Positions 50,775-59,895 of a stretch of DNA of 64,000 bases are shown here, piece after piece. This stretch comes from Thermus sp. CCB_US3_UF1 (lineage in GTDB: Bacteria > Deinococcota > Deinococci > Deinococcales > Thermaceae), in NCBI RefSeq assembly GCF_000236585.1, contig NC_017278.1, positions 620,001 to 684,000 of the forward strand, written 5' to 3'. The notes under the pieces were generated by a model. The model was not told the DNA's origin and did no database searches. It saw only the letters and a list, made by a program, of their open reading frames with translations. Each line of letters opens with the position of its first letter. The first letter of the stretch is position 1. The translations under genes were made by a program, and so were the position numbers.

Positions 50775-51632
50775 ATGGAGGAGGCGCGGCTCCTCATCAC
50801 CTGCCCCGACCGGCCCGGCATCGTGGCCGCGGTTTCCGGCTTTCTCTACGCCCACGGGGCCAACATCACCGACCTGCAGCAGCATTCCACCGACCCCGAG
50901 GGGGGTACCTTCTTCATGCGCCTGGCCTTCACCACCCCCCACCTGGACCTCTCCCGCCCGGCCTTGGAGCGGGCCTTTCAGGAGGTGGTGGCGGCGCGCT
51001 TCGCCATGGAGTGGCGCCTGGCCTACGCCGCCGAGAAAAAGCGGGCCGCCATCCTGGTCTCCAAGCCCGCCCACGCCCTTTTGGAGCTCCTTTGGCGCTA
51101 CCGGGTGGGGGAGCTTCCCATGGACCTCCGCCTGGTGGTGTCCAACCACCCCGACCATCGGGAGGAGGTGGAGCGCTTCGGCATCCCCTACCACCACGTG
51201 CCGGTGGAGAAGGGGCGCAAGGAGGAGGCGGAGGAGGCCATCCTCGCCCGGCTGGAAGCGGAAGGGGTGGAGCTGGTGATCCTGGCCCGCTACATGCAGG
51301 TCCTCTCCCCGGCCTTCGTGGCCCGCTACCCCATGCGCATCATCAACATCCACCACTCCTTCCTGCCCGCCTTCGCCGGGGCCAACCCCTACCGCCAGGC
51401 CTACGAGCGGGGGGTGAAGCTCATCGGGGCCACGGCCCACTACGTGACCGCGGAGCTGGACGCGGGGCCCATCATTGAGCAGGACGTGGTGCGGGTCTCC
51501 CACCGCCACTCGGTGGCGGAGATGCGGCGGCTTGGGCAGGAGCTGGAGCGCACGGTCCTGGCCCGGGCGGTGAGGTGGCACCTGGAGGACCGGATCATCG
51601 TCCACGGCAACAAAACCGTGGTTTTCGTCTAA
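50775..51632 (+). CDS. purU: Formyltetrahydrofolate deformylase
   Basis: Hydrolyses 10-formyl-tetrahydrofolate to formate and tetrahydrofolate, balancing one-carbon pools. 285 residues: N-terminal ACT domain (about 4-85, LLITCPDRPGIVAAVSGFLY) and a formyltransferase-fold domain with NIHHSFLPAF (catalytic Asn and His, about 224-233), GATAHYVTAELDAGPII (Asp, about 250-266). Length typical. ATG 50775 is set by the TATAGT box 7 nt upstream. Confidence 0.94.
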   Translation: MEEARLLITCPDRPGIVAAVSGFLYAHGANITDLQQHSTDPEGGTFFMRLAFTTPHLDLSRPALERAFQEVVAARFAMEWRLAYAAEKKRAAILVSKPAHALLELLWRYRVGELPMDLRLVVSNHPDHREEVERFGIPYHHVPVEKGRKEEAEEAILARLEAEGVELVILARYMQVLSPAFVARYPMRIINIHHSFLPAFAGANPYRQAYERGVKLIGATAHYVTAELDAGPIIEQDVVRVSHRHSVAEMRRLGQELERTVLARAVRWHLEDRIIVHGNKTVVFV

Positions 51633-51678
51633 TCCCCCCCTAACCAGGGGGGCGTAGGGTGGGGTGGGGAGGTGGCGC

Positions 51679-52902
51679 ATGAACCTAGGCCGTTCCTTCG
51701 TGGGGTTTTTGGTGCTTTCCCTCATGGCGGGGGCTGTGCTCTGGTGGGGGCTTTCCAACGGCCAGACCGGCCGGCCCCAGACCCCCCAGGCCGCGCCCAC
51801 GGCCGAGGCCGGGCTTTTGGAGTACGAGCGCAACACCGTGGAGATCGTGGAGAAGTATGGGGACGGGGTGGTCTACGTGGGGGTGGTGACCCGTCCCCAG
51901 AGCGTGCAGCTCCCCCCCGGCTTTGAGTTCTTTGCCCCCTTCCTGCAGACCCCGCCCCAGGAGGGCACGGGCTCGGGCTTCGTCATTGACAAGGAGGGCT
52001 ACATCCTCACCAACTACCACGTGGTGGAGGGGGCGAGCCGCATCACGGTGAAGTTCCACAACGATCCCCAGGAGTACCAGGCCCGCCTGGTGGGGGCGGC
52101 CCCACCCCTGGACCTGGCCCTCCTCAAGGTGAACGCCCCCAAAGAGAGACTATCCCCCTTGGTCCTGGGGGACTCGGACCGGATCCGGGTGGGGCAGAAG
52201 GCCATCGCCATGGGCAACCCCTTTGGCCTCGAGTTCACCGTGACCCAGGGCATCGTTTCCGCCATCCGGGAGAACCCGGGGGCCATCGGGGACGATTCCG
52301 GCCTGGTACCCCAGGTGATCCAGACCGATGCCGCCATCAACCCCGGTAACTCCGGCGGCCCCCTCCTGAACTCCCGGGGGGAGGTGATCGGCATCAACAC
52401 CGCCATCTTCACCCCCACGGGCCAGTTCGGGGCCGCCCAGTTCGCCGGGGTGGGGTTTGCCCTGCCCATCAACCTGGTGAAGCAGTACCTGCCCGACCTC
52501 AGGGCGGGGAAGACCCTCACCGCGGAGGAGATCGTCCGTAGCCGCCCCCGGCTTGGGGTTTCCCTCATCCCCCTTTCCCTTTACCCCGAGCGGCTGCGGC
52601 AGCAGTATGGGCTTCCGGCGGTGGGCCTCATGGTGCAGGAGGTGGAGCGGAATAGCCCCGCCGCCCGGGCCGGGCTGCGGCCCCCAAGCCGCTTGGCCTA
52701 CATCCAGCTGCCCAGTGGGGAGGCCCTGCAGGTGGGGGTGGACGGGGATGTCCTCCTCAAGGCGGACGGCGTACCCCTCACCGCCATCGCCCAGCTGCGC
52801 CAGGTGCTCTACGCCAAGAAGCCCGGGGAGGCGGTGAGCCTCGAGGTCTGGCGCCAAGGCCGCACCCTCACCCTCAAGGTGGTGCCCCAGGTCCTCCGCT
52901 AG
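51679..52902 (+). CDS. HtrA/DegP-type serine protease
   Basis: Envelope quality-control protease. From ATG 51679 (GGGGAGGT at 5 nt) it has 407 residues: N-terminal membrane anchor (about 8-28), trypsin-like domain with the triad His in TNYHVVEG, Asp in LDLALLK and Ser in NPGNSGGPLL, and one C-terminal PDZ domain (about 300-400). Membrane-anchored with a single PDZ, so DegS/HtrA-like. Its stop overlaps the convergent DUF1850 gene by 4 nt. Confidence 0.93.
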   Translation: MNLGRSFVGFLVLSLMAGAVLWWGLSNGQTGRPQTPQAAPTAEAGLLEYERNTVEIVEKYGDGVVYVGVVTRPQSVQLPPGFEFFAPFLQTPPQEGTGSGFVIDKEGYILTNYHVVEGASRITVKFHNDPQEYQARLVGAAPPLDLALLKVNAPKERLSPLVLGDSDRIRVGQKAIAMGNPFGLEFTVTQGIVSAIRENPGAIGDDSGLVPQVIQTDAAINPGNSGGPLLNSRGEVIGINTAIFTPTGQFGAAQFAGVGFALPINLVKQYLPDLRAGKTLTAEEIVRSRPRLGVSLIPLSLYPERLRQQYGLPAVGLMVQEVERNSPAARAGLRPPSRLAYIQLPSGEALQVGVDGDVLLKADGVPLTAIAQLRQVLYAKKPGEAVSLEVWRQGRTLTLKVVPQVLR

Positions 52903-53291
52903 GGGGGCCAGAGGAGGCGGAGCCGGAGGCATGCCCCCTCGGCCCGGAACCAGGTCCCCCCAAGCCGCACCGCCAGGCCCACCTCGGAGCAGAACCTAAG
53001 TTCCCGGCGCCGCTCCTGGGCCAGGGCCTGGTTCCAGGGGTACTCCCCCCCGGTGTAGTAGGCCTCCGTCTCCGGGTCGGTGAAGGCCCTGAAGCCCCGG
53101 AAGTCCCAGGCCAGGCCAAACTCCAGGAGGACGGGCCTCCCCGTTACCGAGTTCACGAACTCCACCCGCCCCTCCTCCCAAGGGAGAAGGAGGAGGTAGC
53201 GGCGCCCTTCCCCCTCCACCTCCACCACCCGCACCAGGGCCAAAAGGGCCAGGAAAACCCAGAAGGCCCAGCTCCTGAGGAGCCGGGCCAT
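52899..53291 (-). CDS. DUF1850 protein of the TAXI transporter cluster
   Basis: 130 residues with an N-terminal membrane helix (about 6-24) and a small beta-rich external part (FVNSVTGRPV, FRAFTDPETEAYYTGG). DUF1850 genes regularly accompany TRAP-TAXI transporters; the function is unknown. A reading up to 53474 overlaps the receptor gene antisense to nothing useful and is rejected in favour of ATG 53291 (MARLLRSWAFWVFL). Last gene of the cluster. Confidence 0.8.
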   Translation of the reverse strand: MARLLRSWAFWVFLALLALVRVVEVEGEGRRYLLLLPWEEGRVEFVNSVTGRPVLLEFGLAWDFRGFRAFTDPETEAYYTGGEYPWNQALAQERRRELRFCSEVGLAVRLGGTWFRAEGACLRLRLLWPP

Positions 53292-53331
53292 GGGGGCTTT
53301 TAGGGAACGGGTCCCGATCACGCCCGAAGGC

Positions 53332-54309
53332 TTACCGGAGAGCCCCGGCCTCGCGGAAGTAGCGCAGGGCCCCCTCGTGGTAGGGGATGGTTCCCCCCAC
53401 GAAGCGCACCGCGTTCTCCAGGGTGGTGTCCCGGGCGGCGGCCACCGCCTGGCGCAGGGTGGCCAGGTTTTCAAAGGTGGCCTTGGTGAGGGCGTAGGCG
53501 GCCTCGGCGGGAAGGCTTTCTGGGCAGACGAAGAGGTTCCAGAAGGCCAGGCTAGGGGTATCCGTCCGGGCCCCGTAGGTGGCCTTGGGGATCACCCCGG
53601 GCCCAGCCAGGCCGGGAAAGCGGCGCTGGAAGGTCTGGGCCACGGTGCTCTTGGGGTCAATGGGCACCAGGTAGATCCGTTGCCCCTTGCGGGCCAAGGC
53701 GGCGGAAAGCTCGGTGATGGCCCCGGTGGGCAGGCCTCCCGACCAGAAGAAGGCATCGATGTTCCCCTCGGCCAGGGCGTTGGCGCTCTCCTGGGCCCCG
53801 AGGCGCTCCTGCTTGGCGAAATCCTTGGGGGAAAGCCCCGCCGCCTGCAGGACCAAGAGGGCCTCCACCTCTGTGCCCGAGCCGGGAGCCCCGGTGGAGA
53901 CCCGCTTGCCCTTCAGGTCCTGCACCACCCGGATGCCCGCCCCTTCCCGGGTGACGATGTGGAGGAAGTTGGGGTACATGGCGAAAAGGATGCGGGCGCT
54001 TTTAGCGGGCCTTTCCTTGAAGCGGTCGTGCTGGCCGGTGTAGGCCAGGTAGGCGGAGTCGGGCAGGACGGTGCCGCAGTAATAGGTGCCGCCCCCAGTG
54101 CGGTTTTCCAGGAGGAGGAGGTTGTCGATGGAGGCCGCGGTTTGGATGGCCTGGGCCTCGGCCACCCCGGCCTTGTTCCAGATCTCCGCCAGGGTGGTGC
54201 CGTAGTAGAAGTACACCCCCCCCACCCCTCCGGTGGCGATGACGACCCTGGGCTTTTGCGCCACGGCTAGACCCCAAAGGGCCAGAAGGGCCAACAGGAC
54301 TTTTTTCAT
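53332..54309 (-). CDS. TAXI-type TRAP solute receptor (second copy)
   Basis: Extracellular receptor of a TRAP importer, 325 residues with a signal peptide (MKKVLLALLALWGLAVAQ). Family marks: VVIATGGVGGVYFYYGTTLAEIWNK (split from about 22), DLKGKRVSTGAPGSGTE (about 128-144) and the C-terminal FVCPESLPAEAAYALTKATFEN. The known Thermus TAXI receptor structure bound glutamate, so an amino or organic acid is likely. AAAGGAGG precedes the ATG. Clearly paralogous to the receptor at 56516. Confidence 0.93.
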   Translation of the reverse strand: MKKVLLALLALWGLAVAQKPRVVIATGGVGGVYFYYGTTLAEIWNKAGVAEAQAIQTAASIDNLLLLENRTGGGTYYCGTVLPDSAYLAYTGQHDRFKERPAKSARILFAMYPNFLHIVTREGAGIRVVQDLKGKRVSTGAPGSGTEVEALLVLQAAGLSPKDFAKQERLGAQESANALAEGNIDAFFWSGGLPTGAITELSAALARKGQRIYLVPIDPKSTVAQTFQRRFPGLAGPGVIPKATYGARTDTPSLAFWNLFVCPESLPAEAAYALTKATFENLATLRQAVAAARDTTLENAVRFVGGTIPYHEGALRYFREAGALR

Positions 54310-54333
54310 GGCCTGCCTCCTTTCCGCCTTACC

Positions 54334-56454
54334 CTAAGCCCCCCTTCCTGCCCTCGTCAAGCCCTTGCCCCTGGAGAAAAAGGGAAGCCCCAGGAGGAAG
54401 GCCGCCAGGTTCAGGGGCCCATGGGGGACGAAGAGCAAAACGGCCAGGGTTCCCAGGGCCCAGGCCTCCCAGCGCTTTAGGGGCCTGCGGGTGTACCCGG
54501 CCCCCGAGGCGGAGAGGTAGATGATGCCCGCGGCCACGGAGAAAAAGCGCTCCAGGATCATGGGCCAAGCCTCCCCTGGGGGGGAGTTCTCCAGCACGGG
54601 CACGATGAGGAGGGCCGTGCCCGAGTAGGAGAGGAGGAAGAAGAAGCCCACCAGGTACTTGGAGAGGGCCACCCGGGCGGCGTAGACCCCGGTTTGCAGG
54701 GGGTTGGTGCCGAAGACGCTGCTGGCGGCGTAGGCGGAGAGGGCCACGGGCGGGGTCACGTCGGCCAGGACCGCGTAGTAGAAGAGGAACATGTGGGTGG
54801 CGAGGAGGGCGGCGGAGTCGGGGATGCCGTTCTGCTTGGCCAGGGCGATGATGGCCGGGGCGGTGAGGGCGGAGGTGAGGACGTAGGTGGCCGTGGGGGG
54901 GACGCCCATGCCCAGGACCAGGCTGAAGACCGCGGTGATGAGGGTGGCGAGGAAGAGGCTTTCCCCCGAGACCTGCTGCAAGAGCTGGCTGAACTTGGAA
55001 GGAAGCCCGGAGATGACCATCATGGCGAAGATGAGGTTGGCGGCGGTGACGGCGGTGCCGATGGGCAGCAGGGTGCGGAAGCCCTCGGCCAGGCCCTGGA
55101 GGATGGGGGCTACCCCCTTGGGCCTTAGGGTGGGGTCCAGGTAGGCGATGAGGACGAAGAGGACCAGGGCCAGGCTGGCGGCGGTGCGTACCTCGTAGCC
55201 CAGGTAGAGCATGACGATGATGAGGAGGATGGGGAGGAAGAGGGTGGAGTAGCGCAGGGCGTAGGCCCTGCGGCCCATGCCCAGCTCCGCCCCCACGGGG
55301 GGCAGGCCGGCCTTGCGGGAGTAAAACTCGTTGAAGGCCAAGACGGCGGTGAGGTAGAGGAGGGCGGGCCCCAGGGCCATGATGATCACCTTCAGATAGG
55401 GGATCTGCAGGATCTCCACCATGATGAAGGCGATGGAGCCCATCACCGGCGGGGTGATGAGGGCGATGGTACCGGCGGTGGCCACCAGGCCGGCGGCGGT
55501 GAGCTGGTGGTAGCGGGCCTTCTCAAAGAGGGGCTTGGTCAGGGCGGCCACGAACTGGGTGTCTGCGGCCCCGGAGCCGGAGAACATGCCCATGAAGACG
55601 CTGGCCAGCCCCGTGACCCGCCCGGGGGTGGCGGGGTGCTTGCCCACCAGGGCCAGGGCCAGGTTGGCCACCACCTTGCCCAAGCCCAGGGCCCCGATCA
55701 TGCCGGAAAGGAGGGTGAAGTAGACCAGGTACTTGGCGGACACCCCGGTGATGAGGCCGTAGATGCCGGCCTCGGTCTCGTTGAAGGTCTTGCCCAGGAG
55801 GAGGTCGATCCCCTGGCGGCTGCCGCGGAAGGCCCCGGGGAAGAGGTCGGCGTAGAGGTTATAGCTGAAGAAGAAGAGGACCAGCACCGGCATCACCGGG
55901 CCCAAGAGGCGGTAGACCAGGCCCAGGACCAGCATGATGAGGCCGAAGGACATGGCCATGTCCCAGGGCTGGGGGAGGACGGCCCGGTAGACCAGTTCCT
56001 CAAAGTAGCGGAGCTGGTAGAGGGTGGGGAAGAGGGCCAGAAGGACGGCCAGGAGGTCCGCGGGGCGCTTCAGGCCGGGGAGGAGGGCGGGCAGGGCGGC
56101 CACCGCCCAGTAGAGGAGGCCCACGGCCTTGGCCTCCCAGGGCAGGCTTACCCCGGGGACGCCGGGGAAGAGGAAGTTGTAGAGGGGGACGAGGGTGAAG
56201 AGGAAGTAGACCCAGGCCCCCAGGGTGCGCTTCCTGGGGAGGTAGAAGGAGACCAGGTATCCCCCGAGGAGGAGGAAGAGGACGTGGGTGCTCCGCTGGA
56301 GCTGGACGATGTCCAGGATGGGGATCTCCGCCCTGGCCAGGGGGGTGAAGGGGTGGAGGACCAAGTAGAGGCTGTAAAGGGCCCCCAGGATCAGGATCCC
56401 CTGGGCCAGGCGGGCCAGGGGGGTCTGCGGGGTGGAAGGGTGTTCTAGCTCCAT
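54334..56454 (-). CDS. Fused TRAP permease (4TM/12TM)
   Basis: Single-chain sodium-coupled TRAP permease that joins the small DctQ-like and large DctM-like parts. From ATG 56454 (GGAGG at 6 nt) it has 706 residues with about 18 helices. TRAP-M motifs: GAADTQFVAALTKPLFEKARY, TPPVMGSIAFIMVE, and LGMGVPPTATYVLTSALTAPAI. Both receptors of the cluster should feed it. Confidence 0.93.
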   Translation of the reverse strand: MELEHPSTPQTPLARLAQGILILGALYSLYLVLHPFTPLARAEIPILDIVQLQRSTHVLFLLLGGYLVSFYLPRKRTLGAWVYFLFTLVPLYNFLFPGVPGVSLPWEAKAVGLLYWAVAALPALLPGLKRPADLLAVLLALFPTLYQLRYFEELVYRAVLPQPWDMAMSFGLIMLVLGLVYRLLGPVMPVLVLFFFSYNLYADLFPGAFRGSRQGIDLLLGKTFNETEAGIYGLITGVSAKYLVYFTLLSGMIGALGLGKVVANLALALVGKHPATPGRVTGLASVFMGMFSGSGAADTQFVAALTKPLFEKARYHQLTAAGLVATAGTIALITPPVMGSIAFIMVEILQIPYLKVIIMALGPALLYLTAVLAFNEFYSRKAGLPPVGAELGMGRRAYALRYSTLFLPILLIIVMLYLGYEVRTAASLALVLFVLIAYLDPTLRPKGVAPILQGLAEGFRTLLPIGTAVTAANLIFAMMVISGLPSKFSQLLQQVSGESLFLATLITAVFSLVLGMGVPPTATYVLTSALTAPAIIALAKQNGIPDSAALLATHMFLFYYAVLADVTPPVALSAYAASSVFGTNPLQTGVYAARVALSKYLVGFFFLLSYSGTALLIVPVLENSPPGEAWPMILERFFSVAAGIIYLSASGAGYTRRPLKRWEAWALGTLAVLLFVPHGPLNLAAFLLGLPFFSRGKGLTRAGRGA

Positions 56455-56515
56455 CCGTTGCCTCCAAAAGGGCCCGGGGCCTGGGGGAGCCCAGGACACC
56501 CGGGCACGGGTGGGC

Positions 56516-57499
56516 TTACTTGATGAGGCCCTTCTCCTTCAGGTAGCGTTCGGCCCCAGGGTGGAAGGGGATGGGGAGCTTGCCGTAGAGCTTGGCGGTG
56601 GCCTCGAGGCTGGTGTCCTTAGCCGCCGCCACCGCGGTGCGCAGGGTGTCCAGGTTCTCAAAGACCGCCTTGATGACGCCGTAGGCGGCCTCCGCGGGCA
56701 GGGACTCGGGGCAGACCACGATGTTGCCCGTGGCCAGGCCGGGCACGTCGGTGCGGGTGTTGTAGACGCTCTTGGGCACGGTGTAGGAGTCCACCAGGCC
56801 GGGGAAGCGCTTGGTGACCACCTGGGCGGTGGTGCTCTTGGGGTCCACGGGGATGAGGTAGACCCGGTCCCCCTTGCGGGCCAGGGTCTGGGAGAGCTCC
56901 ACGATGGAGCTGGTGGGCACGCCCCCCACCCAGAAGAAGGCGTCCAGGGTGCCCTCGGCCAGGGCCTTGGCCCCCTCGGCCACGGGCAGCCGCTCCCGCT
57001 TGGCGAAGCTCTCCGGCTTCACCCCCGCCCCCTGGAGGACCAAAAGGGCCAGGTTCTCCGTGCTGGAGCCGGGCTGGCCGGTGGAGACCCGCTTGCCCTT
57101 GAGGTCTTGCACCACCTTGATCCCCGATTTCTCCGTGGTCACGATGTGAATGAACGAGGGGTACATGTAAAAGAGGATCCGTTGCCCCTTGGCCGGCCGG
57201 TCCTTGAAGCGGGGCTCCTCCCCGGTGTAGGCCACGTAGGCGGAGTCCGTGGTGGAAAGGGCGCAGTAGTAGGTCCCGCCCCCGGTGCGGTCCCGGAGGA
57301 GCTGGAGGTTGTCGTAAGACCCCCCCGTCTGCACCGGCTGGGCCTCGGCCACCCCGGCCTTGTTGAGGATATCTGCCAAGGCGGTGCCGTAGTAGAAGAA
57401 GACGCCCCCGGTGCTTCCGGTGCCGATCACTACCTTGGGCTTCTGGGCCAGGGCTAGGCCCAGGGCCACCAGACTGATCAGCAAAAGCGCTCTTTTCAT
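56516..57499 (-). CDS. TAXI-type TRAP solute receptor (first copy)
   Basis: 327 residues from ATG 57499 (GGGAGG upstream; a GTG at 57505 overlaps that site). Signal peptide MKRALLLISLVALGLALAQ. It shares long blocks with the second copy: NKAGVAEAQ, RTGGGTYYC, DLKGKRVSTG, VPxDPKST and CPESLPAEAAY. First gene of the cluster, so it is likely the most expressed receptor. Confidence 0.93.
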   Translation of the reverse strand: MKRALLLISLVALGLALAQKPKVVIGTGSTGGVFFYYGTALADILNKAGVAEAQPVQTGGSYDNLQLLRDRTGGGTYYCALSTTDSAYVAYTGEEPRFKDRPAKGQRILFYMYPSFIHIVTTEKSGIKVVQDLKGKRVSTGQPGSSTENLALLVLQGAGVKPESFAKRERLPVAEGAKALAEGTLDAFFWVGGVPTSSIVELSQTLARKGDRVYLIPVDPKSTTAQVVTKRFPGLVDSYTVPKSVYNTRTDVPGLATGNIVVCPESLPAEAAYGVIKAVFENLDTLRTAVAAAKDTSLEATAKLYGKLPIPFHPGAERYLKEKGLIK

Positions 57500-57531
57500 G
57501 GCCACCTCCCGTATACTTTTGCGCCCCTAAC

Positions 57532-58635
57532 CTACCCCACCCCCGTAGGTCTGTCAAGGCCGAGAAGCCGCACCTGGAAGGCCCTGAGGAGGTCGGTCTT
57601 GCTGAGGATCCCCACCAGCCGCCCCCCCTTTAGCACCAGGCCCCGGGCGTAGCCCCGCTCGGCCATGCGCTCCAGGGCGCTTAGGGCCTCGTCCTCCGGG
57701 GAGAGGATGAGGGGCACCTGCAGGTAGCGGGCCACGGGGGCTTGGAGGTCGGCCCCCTCCAGCCCCTCCAGCCCCACCACCCCCAGCACCTGGCCCCCCT
57801 CCACCACGGGGAAGCCCGATACCCGGTAGGCCAGGGCCAGGGACAGGGCTTCGGCCACGGGGAGGTGGGGGGGGATGGCGATGGGGTCTTGGGTCATGAG
57901 GTCCCGCACCTTTAGCCCCTCCAGGGCCTGGGCCAGGAGGGTGGCCTCGGCCTCGGCCCTCGAGGCCATGTAGACAAAGAAGGCCACCAGGATCAGGAAG
58001 GGGTTCAGGACCAGAAGCCCCAAAAGCCCCAGGGCCACCGCCACCCCCTGGCTCAGGGCCACCGCCTGCCGGGTGGCCCGGAGGTAGGGCCTGCGCAGGG
58101 CCAGGAGGGCCCGGTACACCCGGCCCCCGTCCAAGGGCAGGGCGGGGAGGAGGTTGAAAAGCCCCAGCATCAGGTTGACCCAGGCCAGGTAGTGGCTCAA
58201 AAACCCCCAGGCCCCCCCCTCCCCCCAGACCAGGCGGAAGAGGAGGGCCAGGGCGAAGCTCACCCCCGGGCCCGCCAGGGCGATCTTGAGCTCCTTTGGG
58301 GGTTCCCGGGGGATGCGCTCCATCTGGGCCACCCCGCCCAGGAGCCACAAGGTGATGCGGCGGGTGGCCACGCCCAGGCTCCGGGCGGCCAGGGCGTGGC
58401 CCAGCTCGTGGAGGAGGACGGAAAGGAATAGGCCCAAGGCGGCCAAAAGCCCGAGGAGGAAGGGCCAGGGGCCCTGGAGGAGGCTGGGGTCAGTTCCAAG
58501 GCCAAAAAGCTGCAGGTAAAGGGGCAGGTTGCTCCCGATGAGGAAGGCCCATAGGGGCAGGACCACCAGGAAGGAGAGGTCCAGGTAGATGGGGATGCCC
58601 AGGACGGGGAAGAGGAGAAGGCCGCGCTGGAGCAT
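57532..58635 (-). CDS. Site-2 protease family protein with CBS pair
   Basis: Intramembrane zinc protease (M50B). From ATG 58635 it has 367 residues: about six helices with HELGH (about 76-80) and LLPALPLDGGR (about 164-174), which supply the zinc ligands, then two CBS modules (about 235-355) that usually bind adenine nucleotides. Substrate unknown. TATACT ends 5 nt before the ATG. A longer frame to 59016 is antisense to the MFS gene and spurious. Confidence 0.91.
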   Translation of the reverse strand: MLQRGLLLFPVLGIPIYLDLSFLVVLPLWAFLIGSNLPLYLQLFGLGTDPSLLQGPWPFLLGLLAALGLFLSVLLHELGHALAARSLGVATRRITLWLLGGVAQMERIPREPPKELKIALAGPGVSFALALLFRLVWGEGGAWGFLSHYLAWVNLMLGLFNLLPALPLDGGRVYRALLALRRPYLRATRQAVALSQGVAVALGLLGLLVLNPFLILVAFFVYMASRAEAEATLLAQALEGLKVRDLMTQDPIAIPPHLPVAEALSLALAYRVSGFPVVEGGQVLGVVGLEGLEGADLQAPVARYLQVPLILSPEDEALSALERMAERGYARGLVLKGGRLVGILSKTDLLRAFQVRLLGLDRPTGVG

Positions 58636-58671
58636 GCCCCAGTATACCCCCCGGGGAGGAGGGATTGATAA

Positions 58672-58695
58672 TGACCGGTCAGTCAGTCGTAGGAT
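58672..58695 (+). promoter_or_regulatory. MFS exporter promoter with operator-like site
   Basis: TAGGAT (58690-58695) ends 6 nt before the GTG start. Immediately upstream, in the -35/spacer region, is TGACCGGTCAGTCA (58672-58685), identical over 14 bp to the site at tmrB and followed by one more GTC repeat. Its position suits a repressor. Confidence 0.6.
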
Positions 58696-58701
58696 AGGGA
58701 G

Positions 58702-59895
58702 GTGCTGGCCCTGGCCCTCCTCAAGGATCCCCTCTACCGCCCCTACTGGCTGGCCCTCTTCACCTCCCAGATGGGCACCTGGATGCAGTCCGCCGCCCAG
58801 GGGTGGCTGGTCCTCCTCCTCACGGGGAGCGCCGAGCGGTTGGGGCTGGTGGTGGCCCTGCAGTTCCTGCCCTCCCTGCTCTTCTCCCTGCCCGCCGGGG
58901 TCCTGGCCGACCGCTACCCCAAGCGCAACCTCCTCCTCTTGACCCAGGGGGGGATGATGCTCCTGGCCCTCCTCATGGGCCTCCTTATCCTCACGGGCTG
59001 GGTGCGCTACGGCCACGTCCTCCTCTTCGCCTTCCTCTACGGGGCCCTGAACGCCATGGACCTGCCCGTGCGCCAGAGCTTCACCGTGGAGCTGGCGGGG
59101 CGGGAGCGCTACCCCGGGGCCATCGCCCTCAACTCCTTCGGCTTCAACACCAGCCGCCTCCTGGGCCCGGCCCTATCCGGCTTTCTCATCGCCCTTTTTG
59201 GGGTAGGGGTGGCCTATCTGGCCAACGCCCTTTCCTTCCTCCCCCTGCTCCTGGTCCTCCGCCGCGTCCCCCCAGGGCCTCGAGGGGAAGGGGATGGCCG
59301 CTGGTGGCGGGAGGCCCAGGAGGGGGTGCGCTTCGTCCTGGAACACCCCCTGGTGCGGCGGGTGGTGGGGCTGGTCCTTTTCGCCAGCCTTCTCGGCATG
59401 AACTTCCAGACCCTGGTCCCCGCCTACGCCCGGCTGGTCCTGGGGCTTTCCGCCACCGGGTACGGTTTCCTGGTCTCCTCCGTGGGCCTGGGCGCCCTGG
59501 GGGCGGCCCTGGTCATGGCCTTCACCGGGCGGCCCAAGCCCGTGCGGCTCCTTCTGGGGGTGTTTCTCCTGGCCTTGGCCCACCTGGGCCTCTTCCTGCC
59601 CAAGCCCGCCCTGGCTCCCCTCTTCCTCGCCCTGGGGGGGTTTGGCATGATCTCCGTCCTCATCAACGCCAACACCCTGGTGCAGCTCTCCGTGCCCGAC
59701 CGGCTACGGGGCCGGGTCATGGCCGTCTACAGCCTGGTCATGCTGGGCACGGGGCCCCTGGGGGCCTACCTCACCGGCCTTCTCTTTGAGGCCCTAGGGG
59801 GGCGGTGGGCGGCCCTGGCCCTGGGGGGGGTGGTCCTCCTGGTGGGGCTTTACCAGCTCCGCCCCTGGCCTAAGGGTCCCAGTCCGCCGGCCTAG
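58702..59895 (+). CDS. MFS exporter (EntS/MefA-like)
   Basis: Proton-driven drug or siderophore exporter of the DUF894/EntS branch. 397 residues, twelve helices; motifs [19 protein letters not shown] near the start, [15 protein letters not shown] (motif A, about 71-85), [19 protein letters not shown] (about 135-153) and the second A-like motif [15 protein letters not shown] (about 331-345). Substrate unknown. The GTG start is set by the TAGGAT box. Its 3' end overlaps wecB by 26 nt. Confidence 0.9.
   Translation: MLALALLKDPLYRPYWLALFTSQMGTWMQSAAQGWLVLLLTGSAERLGLVVALQFLPSLLFSLPAGVLADRYPKRNLLLLTQGGMMLLALLMGLLILTGWVRYGHVLLFAFLYGALNAMDLPVRQSFTVELAGRERYPGAIALNSFGFNTSRLLGPALSGFLIALFGVGVAYLANALSFLPLLLVLRRVPPGPRGEGDGRWWREAQEGVRFVLEHPLVRRVVGLVLFASLLGMNFQTLVPAYARLVLGLSATGYGFLVSSVGLGALGAALVMAFTGRPKPVRLLLGVFLLALAHLGLFLPKPALAPLFLALGGFGMISVLINANTLVQLSVPDRLRGRVMAVYSLVMLGTGPLGAYLTGLLFEALGGRWAALALGGVVLLVGLYQLRPWPKGPSPPA

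Noticed and set aside
50757-51836. N-terminal extension of rraA to 524 residues
   Set aside because: It is antisense to purU and the HtrA start; the RraA family length of 164 residues begins at 50756 with a promoter box.
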